DNA of 64,000 bases from Actinomortierella ambigua (GCA_016098155.1 JAAAJB010000063.1:1-64000), one strand, 5' to 3'. Shown: positions 12,701 to 22,656, counted from the first letter of the stretch. The notes: generated by a model from the sequence alone, not told the origin. Numbers and translations: made by a program.

Positions 12701-13440
12701 TTTAGATATCGCTTCTCGATCAAATATCCGTGTTCATCAATGTAATACATTCGGCTGCATAACATGGAGGAAGGGTCATGCGTAATTGCGCTTTCTCTGT
12801 TTTTGTTTGCCCACGAGCACCACGAATGAAATGACAGACAATCTTGACCAAAATGCAGGTATTGCTGATTGTTACTTTTGGGCCCTGTCGCTCCTTTTTT
12901 TGAGAGCTGTGGAGGAGAGGAGGAGCGGAAAAACAAGTGATCCTCTCCATCCAGCATTTGCAAACGGTGGTACATGCCACTCTCCTTTGATGCATTTCAT
13001 CTGCTCTCACTTTATCCCATTCATTCATTCATTCTTTCTGCCTTCAAATCCACACCGCCAACCATGTATGTACTGTATTATCCACCGTCATACGCAATTC
13101 GGCTAGGCGGGCTTCGTTTGTGTGCTGTTTGGTCGTCACCCACGAGAATGTTGGAAATGGGGTGAGGAGGAGGAGGAGGGGGGGGCTACATAGATTATCG
13201 CTCGATGCTGCTGCTGATATTGCTATGGGGATCATGGATTTTGCTGTTCTTTTCTCGAAAGGCTTTCGGCGAGAGCGCGACCAAACCGATGGATCTTCAT
13301 GCCCGGCAGGGTCCTGGTCTTTAGCAATAAAAAGGCGGGTCAATCCCACCATTTCTTCCACAGATCATCTCTTCTTCGCTCAACTTTCCACTTCGCCTTC
13401 TCAACTCTCTTCCCCACAACACACAACAACCACCACCACC
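9758..13440. other. Gene-poor intergenic region (3.7 kb)
   Basis: No firm gene is visible. It holds the ADAM 3' end, several C/T-rich leader-like stretches (about 10380-10540 and 12610-12640), an 18-bp perfect palindrome (12314-12331), an orphan ATG stub at 10545-10649 behind a leader-like tract, and an exon-like minus-strand frame around 11640-11880 that ends in a good GTAAGT donor. The last ~150 bases are the promoter of the first LPMO gene: an AATAAAAAGG TATA-like box near 13326 lies about 115 bases before the ATG. Confidence 0.55.
12314..12331. repeat. 18-bp perfect palindrome
   Basis: Reads GTACTGTACGTACAGTAC, which is identical to its reverse complement. A partial copy (GTTCTGTAC) follows directly. 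It could be a dimeric protein-binding site or chance; nothing nearby assigns a role. Confidence 0.8.
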
Positions 13441-14368
13441 ATGAAGAACCTGACCCTTCTCATTGTTGCCGCTGCCTCGAGCCTCGCTGCCCTGACCGAG
13501 GCACACATCTCTTTCCGCTACCCCTGCCCTCGCCGCGCTGCCTTCCCCGAGTGCCCCAAGCCCAGCCCCCCTCACAGCTGGAACGATGTTGACTACAATG
13601 TCATCAGCCCTGTTGGCACTCATGTAAGTGACATACCGACATTCTTCATCAAAATCCGAATCTGATAGCAATCGATGCTGGAGCCAGTCGCTGACGGCCT
13701 TTTTCCACACATTGTTTTTATGCGTGTTCTTCATGACAGGGCAACATCATGAACCCTATTCCCAAGCACAAGGACTCTTTCGCTGGCGTTCGCCCCGTGT
13801 TCCAGGCTGGTTCGACCGTGAGCACCACCTATGAGGCCGCCGCTATCCACAAGGGTGGCTCGTAAGTGATCAGCTCTTTGCACCTGGCCAATCTTTTTAG
13901 GTCTGCGCAGGGTTTCTCTCTCTGCACCACATTTTTTTTTTGGGGTTGCTGTACCTGTATTCATTTCTGATCACCCTCCTGCATCCACACAAATTTAGCT
14001 GCCAGTGGACCCTGTCGTACGACAACGGCAAGACCCAGGTGGTCATCCAGGACTGGTTCCGCCACTGTCTGCGTGATGCCAAGTCTGGCCAGCGCTACAG
14101 CATCCCCGTCAAGATCCCCGCCAACGCTCCCTCGGGCCCCGCCCTGCTGACCTGGATCTGGAACAACAACGAGGGTAACCGCGAGCTGTATGCCTCGTCC
14201 GCTGATGTTGTGATCGAGGGTTCGAGCAGCAACTCGCTCTCCGGCGTCGCTCCCGCTTTCTGCAACTATGGCCCCAACAGCTGCTTCATTGCTGAGGAGG
14301 CCGTCGCTGGTGGCAACTGGGGCGAGTACCACTTCAAGAGCCGCAAGCCCATCACCGTCACCAAGTAA
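13441..14368 (+). CDS. AA11-like lytic polysaccharide monooxygenase (copy 1)
   Basis: LPMOs are secreted copper enzymes that oxidatively cut crystalline polysaccharides; characterised AA11 members act on chitin. Exons: 13441-13623, 13740-13861 and 13999-14368 (224 aa). The signal peptide ends ...LTEA, so the mature protein starts with His (HISFRYPCPRR), the obligatory N-terminal copper ligand. The second brace His is in IHKGGSCQWTLSYDNG, matching the AA11 HxGG(S/H)CQ-SLSYD block. APSGPALLTWIW and NRELY supply the AA11-like strand and the axial Tyr. Cys pairs are plausible, but the AA11 MNC after NREMY is replaced by ASS. No chitin-binding module or GPI signal is seen. It is paired with the paralogue at 15846, with identical intron positions and phases. 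Family assignment is good; the substrate is inferred. Confidence 0.85.
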
Positions 14369-14716
14369 AAAAAACATAATCTTCCAAAAAAAAAAACCAA
14401 GAAAAGACGCACTGGTGCGCACAATCGTCAAGGATGGAGCGATAGAGAACGACATTGAAACAAAACACCTTTGGCACGCAATGGGAGACTTGGTCCAGCA
14501 GCGTGCAACCCACTTCTCTCGCCTCTGTTGTTCTTCTTTTGTAGCTTCTATCTCTCCTTTCTTTTATTCTGTCGATCATTCATACCTCTCTTGATTTTTT
14601 CCCCTTCATCATGTTATCATCACGCTCATGGCCGGCCCATTGGCATCTCACCATACCTCTTTCCCTCCTCACTTCATTCCCCCTCCGACTGTACCTCATC
14701 ATGTCAGTGGCAATGA

Positions 14717-14722
14717 AATAAA
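14717..14722 (+). terminator. Poly(A) signal of LPMO copy 1
   Basis: AATAAA lies 349 bases after the stop codon and is followed by an A-rich tract. The second LPMO gene has its AATAAA at a similar distance (331 bases), which supports both. Confidence 0.5.
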
Positions 14723-15716
14723 AAAAGGTTTATTACCAAATACTTGGAGTTTATGGGCGCGTAATTCTACTTGTAGATGTGTACATTATCATACGAAAAA
14801 AAAAAAGTTCATGGGAATGTGCATTATCGTAAACACAATCTCAGGGCCCAAATGCTCAAAGAAAGGCGCGAATTCCGTGTGCTCCAAAGTGACACTTTCC
14901 CCCTCCTTCCTCTCTCTCTCTCTAACTGAAATCATATCGATGGATGGTAATTTTTTTTAAATGTTGCGGCGTTCATCCCTTTCTCGGTCTTCACGTTCCT
15001 AGTCCTCAGGTGGTACCAAAAATGTAGATGAAACCGATAGCAGTAAGGGGGGTCTATTATTCTGCCCCAAGAATCAGGGGGGATCGAGGAGGGAGGGGAG
15101 GGAAGGGATGTTGCACAAACAGGAAACAACAAACAACAGGGCGAAGGCCAAAGAATACCTCTAGTCCTGCTGGACATGCACACGACGCGCTTGATGTTTT
15201 CCCTTTTTCATCCTCCCTCTTGAATCGTCAGACAGGGAGGGAGTCGCCTTCCAAAACAAATCAATCGGTGTCCATCCATCCCCCAAAAGAACACAAGTAC
15301 ATGGACAAAATGTGTTGTTGACTTGTCCACGAGGAGAGTGTTGATTATCAGGTAGTGTACTACTGATTGCGCTACCTATACCCCTTTTTTGTCGAGACCG
15401 GCCTGTAGAAGAGCTAGCGCCATGGATAATTGCTACCATTTTATAGTGTTCTATTTCATTCATTCTTATGATAACAATCTCGGCTGTTACTTTGCCTCGA
15501 TACTCGCTTTCCGACCTAGAGAAGAGGGGCATCAATAATGCATGGTTTTATTTTCTGGTAGAATAATGGCTATCGAAAAGAGATGCTGCAAGGGATTACC
15601 CGTGGTCGCCGACTGCTGTGCACCCTGCCTCGACTTTCAATGCCAGCAGCTCACAACTCCGGTAGATCGTTCAGGGGACCAGAGGTTGGCGGTGGGTGAG
15701 CCTTGGACAAGACAGG

Positions 15717-15723
15717 TATAAAA
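15717..15723 (+). promoter_or_regulatory. TATA box of LPMO copy 2
   Basis: A consensus TATAAAA lies 129 bases before the ATG at 15846. It is followed by GGTCAA and then a C/T-rich leader. Copy 1 has a weaker AATAAAAAGG plus GGTCAA at the same relative place, so the core promoter appears duplicated with the gene. Confidence 0.7.
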
Positions 15724-15845
15724 TGGCTAGGTCAAACCGTCTCAGCATCTTTAGATATTCCTATCCACCACTCCACCTTTTACTCTTCACTCTCCAACTT
15801 ACAACCCAACCCAACCCTCACCTTCCTTTCCCTTCCTTATTCGCC

Positions 15846-16851
15846 ATGAAGAACTTTTCTCTTCTCGTTGTTGCTGTCGCTTCGAGCATCGCTCTCGTGA
15901 CCGAAGCACACGTCTCGTTCCGCTTCCCATGCCCACGCCGCGCCTCCTATAACGAGTGCCCCCAGCCAAAGAGCGACAGTGACTGGAACCTTGTCGACTA
16001 CGACTCCATTAGCCCTGTTGGTAGCTTTGTAAGTGGTACAGTCGTTTTCGTTAACAACGACCAAAAAAAAAATGACGTGATGTTTTTTTATAACGTGCCT
16101 CGGTTCTGACTGACCGTTCCTCTGTTACATGTGCGGATGAAATGGTGGTGTACGCGACCAAATCAAATCAGAATGGCATCAATGACCCTATCCCCAAGCA
16201 CCCAGCCTCCTTCCCCGGCAACCGCCCTGTTTTCACTGCTGGTCTGAACGTAAACACCACCTATGAGGTCGACGCACCTCACAACGGCGGCACGTAAGTA
16301 ACTTGGCTAGCACCTGGTCAATCTTTACAGCCATAACACCATCCAGTCACCCCCATCGTTCAACCGTTCTTGTTTCGTGGGTCCTCCTCTCCTCTCGCTT
16401 TCTAACATTTCGCACTTTCTATCCTTCTCCTACCAAAAAAAAAAAAAAAAAAAAAACACGAAAACTCAACAGATGCCAGTGGACTCTGTCGTATGACAAC
16501 GGCAAGACCCAAGTCGTCATCCAGGACTGGTTCCGCAACTGTCTGCGCGACGCCAAGCACGGTCGTCGCTACACCGTCTCCGTCAAGATCCCCGCCAACG
16601 CTCCCTCGGGCCCGGCCCTGCTGACCTGGTTGTGGAACAACAACGAGGGCAGCCGTGAGATGTATGCCTCGTCGGCCGATGTCGTGATCCAGGGCTCCAA
16701 CGGTGGCTCGATCTCCGGTGTTGCCCCCGCTTTCTGCAACTATGGCCCCGGCAGCTGCTTCATTGCTGAGGAGGTTGTCGCTGGTGGCAACTGGGGTGAG
16801 GTCTACTTTAAGAACCGCAAGAACATCACCATCACTGTTCCACCAAAGTAA
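15846..16851 (+). CDS. AA11-like lytic polysaccharide monooxygenase (copy 2)
   Basis: This is a tandem paralogue of the gene at 13441, with the same predicted chemistry. Exons: 15846-16028, 16172-16293 and 16473-16851 (227 aa). The first two exons have exactly the lengths of copy 1 (183 and 122 nt). The signal peptide ends VTEA, then mature HVSFRFPCPRR. The second His is in APHNGGTCQWTLSYDNG; SREMY carries the axial Tyr. The C-terminus ends TVPPK after the shared NITIT strand. Most differences lie between the signal peptide and the second His, while the CQWTLSYDNGKTQVVIQDWF block is identical. Intron 2 has a 22-A tract (16435-16456) shortly before its acceptor and no polypyrimidine tract there. 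A good TATA box suggests strong or regulated expression. Confidence 0.85.
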
Positions 16852-17103
16852 AAAAAAAAAGCAAGAAGAGAAGAGAAGACAGAGGATAGGTAGAGGGGAG
16901 GTAGTGCACCACCCGCAAAAATATTGGAGAATGTGAGTAGAAGTAGCCCAAAAAGACAAGACAGGACATGGCATAGCAAAGGCACAATGGACAAGGACCA
17001 TGCAGTGTGCAGCCCTTCCCTCACCTCGCTTTGCTCATTCACCTTTTTTTTTCATCGTCTTTTACACATACTTTCTACTCTGCTTTTGAACTCTTTATAC
17101 CAA

Positions 17104-17123
17104 CCCATGGGCCGGCCCATGGG
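17104..17123. repeat. 20-bp perfect palindrome (CCCATGGGCC core)
   Basis: Reads CCCATGGGCCGGCCCATGGG. It starts 253 bases after the LPMO copy 2 stop. A related, imperfect ATGGCCGGCCCATTGG lies about 258 bases after the copy 1 stop, so the element belongs to the duplicated 3' flank. Confidence 0.85.
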
Positions 17124-17181
17124 CAAACCAATACCCCCGTCTCTCCATTTCCCTTTACCAATCGTCTTTTCAGAGACAGAC

Positions 17182-17187
17182 AATAAA
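17182..17187 (+). terminator. Poly(A) signal of LPMO copy 2
   Basis: AATAAA lies 331 bases after the stop, in a position equivalent to copy 1. Confidence 0.5.
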
Positions 17188-17218
17188 ACGAAAAAGCCCC
17201 TATTTCTAGCAACCATTC

Positions 17219-17310
17219 CTTGTTGACTAGCGGCAAAAAGCTTTATGAATTCGCTAGCGCGAATGTCGGGGGGCACAGCAATCACAAACACAATCTCGGG
17301 GTCTCGCTTG
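17219..17310 (-). pseudogene. Possible relic of a BRAP2/ETP1-type gene
   Basis: The minus strand encodes IVFVIAVPPDIRASEFIKLF within a frame that has no plausible start, flanking splice sites or continuation. The pattern (hydrophobic strand, AVP, then a helix ending FIKLFA) resembles the start of the RNA-recognition-like domain of BRCA1-associated protein 2 (human LCILTVPAAMTSHDLMKF). It covers only about 30 residues, so chance similarity is quite possible. Confidence 0.2.
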
Positions 17311-18640
17311 CAGGCCATTTTTGTGCAAAGCGCTCTCTCGTGTACCGTACGCTTAAACTTGTAATCGTGATCACCATCGATTTGATATGCCCAAAACATG
17401 TATTCTCTAGCCCCCTTCTGTCTCTCTCTCTCTCCCTCCGCCCTCTGAGCTCTTGTCTTTCGTGCCCTTCCCTTCCCCCCACCTCCTCACGTCCTCTTTG
17501 CAACATGCAACCATGGAAATGCAATGCATGGCAGGGAAGGAGGAGATATCTCTTCTTTTTGTTCAGACCGACTGATTTTGACAGGACCTCAGCCAAAGGA
17601 GAAGAATATAAAGAGGGCCTGTTCTATTGAGAGGCGCCCTACACTCATTCATTCTGACTCTGCACCATATGTCAAATGCATGCAGCCAGACTTGTGTTAC
17701 GGTTACCCGTAGTCCAAGTCGTACAGTTGTGGAAAAGACATGATCCTGGAGGAGGATACTGGGGGGGGGGACTGAGTACCAGGCCGAGTCTCGCATTACA
17801 GTCCCTTGTGCAGGAAGGCTTCAACTCGCCATATTTTGCTCAGATGATCCGCGACGTTTGAGCCAAACCGCGCAAGTGACGCCCCTCGCGTCGCGTATCG
17901 ATTTATCCTCATCAACGATTTGTTGGACCGTCAAGAGTTGGATTCCTTTATGGATCCCATCCATTCGCCCTCTCTCCTCGAACTCCCCCCGCTTCTTACC
18001 CCATCTCCATCCTTGTCGTCCTCGCCCCTTCTAGCATTCTATCTTCCTTCAATATTCGTCGTCGCTATTGCAAAAGTCAAGAGAGCAAAGGGCTGACCTC
18101 TCCCTCCGGTGATGGTTTGTCTGCAGCGGGCCATCTCGGACGTTGTGACGACAGTACACAGAGCTAAAAGAGTATTTGTTCATTCAAGGACATACATGCT
18201 TTTCAGCCTGAAAGGCTACCGTACAGATACCCTTCAGGCGGTCATCCTTCCATCATGCCAACGTCCGCAGCCTTCGTCTTCTTGACAAAAGGGCATAGAC
18301 CCCGCCTGCCTTTCCTCTGTGGGCGTTCACAAGCCGAGCCGAATGAGAGCTTCATATGCTGGAGTAGATGATGCCTCGGTGAGATGGTTATGATATTGAT
18401 GGTTCACCAGTGCCGAAAAACAGCGACAAAAGTTGGGGAGGGTGTTTAAGCCAAGGTATGATCCACTCGATATCCCCGCTTACGGCAAAGAATGATGGAA
18501 GATAGTTGATTCCTTAGGCATGACGCTAGAGCCAATGGAAGGGGTGTGAAGGTTGAGAAATAAATGACAACCATGAGTGGTTTAAAAGGACCTGCGGATG
18601 CTATACCCTTTCCACTCTTTGCATGCTTCTCAACACGATG

Positions 18641-18850
18641 CAAATATCCGTCTCTTGCACTTGTCAAACCGTGTGGGAAAAACCAGGCACAAAACTCTAC
18701 CAATCTACCATGAACACCCTGTATATATTCGATTCCGAGAGTTCAACCGTCATGAACTCTCGGAATCGAATACATACAGGGTGTTCATGTCAGAGAGTTT
18801 TGTACCTGGGGATTTCCCAGACGTGTTGACAAGTGTAAGAGACGGATATA
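18641..18850. repeat. Long imperfect inverted repeat (hairpin, ~105-nt and ~98-nt arms)
   Basis: The left arm (18641-18745) and right arm (18753-18850) are near-exact reverse complements around a 7-base loop at 18746-18752. The inner ~34 bases (GAACACCC through GAGAGTTCA) differ at one position. The outer parts share ATATCCGTCTCTT, CACTTGTCAA and ACAAAACTCT with a few mismatches and a short indel. It lies 73-282 bases downstream of the aminopeptidase stop, in that gene's transcription direction. It could be a MITE-like element, a 3'-UTR hairpin or a small-RNA source. No coding capacity is seen. Confidence 0.88.
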
Positions 18851-18922
18851 TTGTAGCTATGTATATAAAAATATATTGTCTGTTTTTGCTCGCCGAGTAT
18901 GGCGGGTAAATTTGCAAGTCTA

Positions 18923-20973
18923 TTACTGTTTGTTGGCAAACTGCTTAGCAAACTCAATGAGCGCGCGGGCAGGGCGACCAGTCATACCCTTTGCATAGTA
19001 ACCATTGGACTTTGTGGTATCCATGACACCTGCAATGTCGATATGGGCATACCGGACCTCATGCTCGATCTTGTCCAGCGACTGACCGACCTCCGTCGAT
19101 TCCTCGCCCTCACGCTCCTGCACACCGTCGTCCCGGATCGCGCCATGCACAAACTCGCGCAGGAAGATCGCTGCCGTGCACGAGCCTGCCGACCGACCGC
19201 CCGTGTTGACCAGATCCGCGCACGTGTTGGCCGTGATCTGGCCCAGGTACACGCTGTTCAAGGGCATGCGCCAGAACCACTCGTGTGCCGTCTGGCCAGC
19301 CGTGTCCAATTCCTGCCACAGCTGATCATCCGTCGAGAAGACACCGGCATAGGCCGCGCCGAGCGCCACATCCATGGCTCCCGTCAGCGTCGCCAGGTCA
19401 ACCAAAGTATGGGGCTGGTAGGTCTTGGAGATGTACGTCAGGGCATCGGCCAGAATCAAACGGCCCTCCGCATCCGTGTTATCGACCTCGATCGTCTTGC
19501 CAGACATGGACGTCACCACATCGCCGGGCTTGGTAGCACGGCCGCTGGGCATGTTCTCCGTCAAGGGAATACCGGCCACGACGTTGATCGGCAGCTGCAG
19601 TGCTGCAATACCCCACAGGGCGGCCGCCACCGTCGCCGCACCACCCATGTCACCCTTCATCGCACCCATGTTGGCCGAGGGCTTGAGCGAGATTCCACCA
19701 CTATTTTTTTTTCATTCATGATATTGATAAAAGGAAAGAAATTAGTTGTGTTAGCCATCATTCTTCTAGGGTGGAAAACATACTACAGTTTTTTATGGTC
19801 CGCAGATCATAGGAAAAAAAAACATGAAACGGCGGGGGATAGGGGGGTAAAAGAACTTACGTGTCAAAGGTCACACCCTTGCCAACAAGAGCCAGTGGGC
19901 GCTCGTTCTTATCCTTGGCGCCATAGTAGCGGAACTCGATGAATCGCAGAGGCTCGTCGCTGCCACGGGCGACGCTGAGGAACGCGCCCATCTTGTGCGA
20001 CTCTGCCCAGGCCTGATCACGGACCAAGACCTCGACCTGATCGGCGCCCAAGCCAAGGGCCTCGATCTCCTTCTGGAAACGCTCAGCAAAGAGGGTGGGC
20101 GTCATGTGGTTGGCGGGGGTCTCCATCAAGGTGCGGGCCAGGTTTTGAGCCTTGGCCGAGATCAAACCCTTCTCAAACGCGGCCGCCTCCTGCTGCTCCT
20201 CCAACAACGTGATGGCAATCTGATCGCCGTTCTCGGTCTTCTTCTTGCCAGACTTGAACTGGTTGAACGAGTACAGCGCAAGGGTCGCACCCTCGGCTGC
20301 TGCCTGGTCGTGGCCGCTCATCGTCGACACACCAATGGCCGTGGCCTTTTCGGCCTTCAGCGCCTTGACACCAGCAGCCACCTAGATTTTTTTTTGTCGA
20401 GCCAAGCCAGTGCGAAGGTGGAGAGAGGAGAGGAGGGGGTAAAAAAAAAGGTTCAATGGTTTAGTTTTTCTTTTGTGAGCTTGCCCAAAGTTTGGTCACC
20501 CAAATGCAGCCCGTGGGATCCCAGCTTTGGGATCCATGATTCCCACGGTTTTGTATTTTTTTTTCTTTCTTCTTGAAGGTTCCATTCAATTGCACCATAT
20601 GGTTCCTCTTCCCCCCCAACAAAATAAAGTGAAACTGAAGAACAACATGGGAGAAAGGGGGGGGGGTACAACTTACGGCCATGCGAACACGGTCCTTGGC
20701 AGCATTGGTGGCGCCCTGTTGACCGAGGCCGACGAGGGCAACCTTCTTGATCTCGGCACCGAGGCCAAAGTTGCCATAGACAATCTTGGCCTCGCCAGAC
20801 TTGCCCTTGAGGCCGACACGCGCGAGCTCCTCTTCAAGAGCGGTCTTGGCCGTGGCGGCAGCGGATCGGGGCAGACCTGCAAGCTGGCCATTGCTGAACA
20901 GACCAATGACGGCCGAATCGTGGAGGGCGGGGCGTGATGTCGACATGAATCGAAGTGCTTGACGAAATGCCAT
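18923..20973 (-). CDS. Leucyl aminopeptidase (peptidase family M17)
   Basis: M17 enzymes are two-metal exopeptidases that remove N-terminal residues. Exons in transcription order: 20973-20677, 20381-19861 and 19700-18923 (531 aa). Metal and catalytic motifs are intact: LVGKGVTFDTGGISLK (spans the exon 2/3 junction), MKGDMGGAATV and NTDAEGRLILADAL. The N-terminus MAFRQALRFMSTSRPALHDS is Arg/Ser-rich without acidic residues, which looks like a mitochondrial presequence. A second in-frame Met at codon 10 (20946) could give a cytosolic form. The length fits the family. The divergent neighbour is the unknown gene at 22018, and the hairpin repeat lies just past the stop. Confidence 0.93.
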
Positions 20974-22017
20974 GGAATGGGGGGTGTCGAAACAATGGAA
21001 GGAAAAAAAAAGAAGTGCGGGAGAAAAGAAATGGTGGTTTTTCTCGAATGCGGGGGGTTGTGCAACAGCAGGGCTGGGAGCGTTTGGGGGAGGGGGTTGA
21101 TTACAGGACAGGGGAGAGAGCCGGACCACGACAAGGCAGAAAAGATCAGGCACCGCCACAGTGCAGCCCTCTGTGGCTTGGGAGCGAATCAGAGCGAATC
21201 AGAGCATCCCAGGAACCATCCACGCGACCTTTTGTCTTTCCCAACTCCTGTCTTCTTATGACCAAATACCTCCCTGTATGCACCCAATGTCACCAAAGCA
21301 ATTGAGCGCTGCATGAGAAAGGGCCTATCCATTCGGATATTTGATTTTTGGGACAATGATACCCACTCAGGGCATCCAAAAGCCTTTAAAGCTGTCGTCT
21401 TGTGTGGATGGCAGCTGAACGCCTCAACGCCAGACCTTTCAAGCTAGAACACGAGCCCAACTTCTTTCTGTTGCAGCGTCCAGCATGTCTGCTTGGGCTC
21501 AAGGTCGAGGCAATTTTGCTCTATAGGTGAAGTTCTAGAGGTTCCTGCTTCTCACCGGACACATATTCTATGCAAGCAATAATACACAGCATACACCTCA
21601 ATGTCTTTCTACTCCTCCCCCAATGTCACATTGCCTTCTTGTACAGCACTTCCTCGTTTTCCTATGCCATGTCCTCCGTTTTTTCACCCATGTGATGTGG
21701 TGGGATGTGCCTCTTATCCAACCTTATCCTCCTATTTCACCACGAACGCATTCGTCACGACCACACTCCACTTTTCGCACTGCTGTGCCATTCCTCAAAG
21801 TAAAAATCACTTAAAAGCAAAGGCGTACACCCACCCCCCGCCCTCTACCTACTCAGTTCTCACGGCATCTCCGCTCGCTTCTGCTCCATCTCACATTTAG
21901 TCCTTAACCACCGTTCCTGCCGGTGAGTCCTTGACGATTCTTTTTTTGTTTCTTTCGATGTAAGAAGCGATTGCTACATGATACTGACGAGAATTTTGTC
22001 ACACCCATTTAGCCTCA
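20974..22017. other. Divergent intergenic region with a likely 5'-UTR intron
   Basis: It holds the aminopeptidase promoter and the leader of the gene at 22018. A probable 5'-UTR intron runs from GTGAGTCC near 21921 to the ATTTAG acceptor ending at about 22012, five bases before the ATG. No other gene is visible. Confidence 0.5.
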
Positions 22018-22656
22018 ATGACACCCGACGTCAGCCAGCTATGTGCCCCAGGCGAACACTCTGGATTCCCACCAAATGTCTGGCCTCTAGCTTTTTTGGT
22101 CATGTCCATCTTCGTAGGCTTTATCGTTGCCCTGTGGAGACAAGTGAGCCACCACAGTGCACAGATTGCCTTTCTCAGTGGGCAAGTCCAGCAGAGAACG
22201 GCGACAACACAGGGTCGACCTTGGTCTCCAAAAGACGCTGCTTTCTTGAACAGGCAAGGATTGGGACAGGCATACTCCAAAAACGAGTACGGCGACGAAG
22301 TCAGGCCTACAGCAGCTAACAACAAAGAATTCTCACCTGCTCAAGTGACCTCCTACACATCCTTCAATGGATGGGAGAGCGTTCCTGCTATTGGGCAGGC
22401 GAGTCGAGACGGCCTTCTTCTTTGCACTTCTCAGTTCAACACTGACATGGCCGGCTACACCTCAAATGTCCAACGATTCTTCGATAGCAGGCGCGACAAG
22501 TACGGACAAGGAACAAATACCACCATGATGCCGGTGATGGAGGGAGAATCTTACCACATCCAAGGTGCTTCGGCAGTCTGGTTCATGGGTTTCCGAAAGA
22601 TGACTGTAAACCAATCCCAGGTAGTCGTCCCTTCTGTCGACATAGAATTTCTGTGA
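22018..22656 (+). CDS. Membrane-anchored protein of unknown function
   Basis: A single-exon gene of 212 aa; I do not recognise the family with confidence. A short N-terminus (~22 aa) precedes one TM helix (WPLAFLVMSIFVGFIVALW), so it is probably a type II protein with a ~165-residue exterior part. A linker rich in Gln/Thr/Ser follows, then a compact region: TSFNGWESVPAIGQASRDG, hydrophobic LLLCTS, FFDSRRDKYGQG, MPVMEGESYHIQG, VWFMGFRKM. The order 'GW-xxVP ... DG ... PVxxG(D/E)xxxxxG ... W' resembles beta-sandwich domains at the ends of phage tail and fibre proteins, which would point to horizontal acquisition; this is pattern memory only. The start codon directly follows a likely 5'-UTR intron, and the stop at 22656 is clean. 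Confidence 0.6.
   Translation: MTPDVSQLCAPGEHSGFPPNVWPLAFLVMSIFVGFIVALWRQVSHHSAQIAFLSGQVQQRTATTQGRPWSPKDAAFLNRQGLGQAYSKNEYGDEVRPTAANNKEFSPAQVTSYTSFNGWESVPAIGQASRDGLLLCTSQFNTDMAGYTSNVQRFFDSRRDKYGQGTNTTMMPVMEGESYHIQGASAVWFMGFRKMTVNQSQVVVPSVDIEFL

Larger units (their letters stand above)
14369..15845. other. Intergenic between LPMO copies
   Basis: This 1.48-kb gap contains the 3' UTR of copy 1 (GGCCGGCCCAT near 14631, AATAAA at 14717-14722) and the promoter of copy 2 (TATAAAA at 15717-15723). No supportable gene lies between. Confidence 0.6.
16852..18922. other. Intergenic: LPMO 3' flank, protein-like debris, inverted repeat
   Basis: No intact gene was found in 2.07 kb. It contains the LPMO copy 2 3' UTR (palindrome at 17104-17123, AATAAA at 17182-17187). 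Short protein-like stretches lack start, splice or stop logic: minus strand near 17219-17310, and plus strand near 17810-17850 and 17870-17950. The long inverted repeat at 18641-18850 follows. The fragments suggest a decayed gene, but this is not proven. Confidence 0.5.

Noticed and set aside
18899..19942. 347-codon plus-strand open frame over the aminopeptidase
   Set aside because: It is antisense to exon 3 of the M17 gene and rich in His/Arg/Gly with no recognisable domain.
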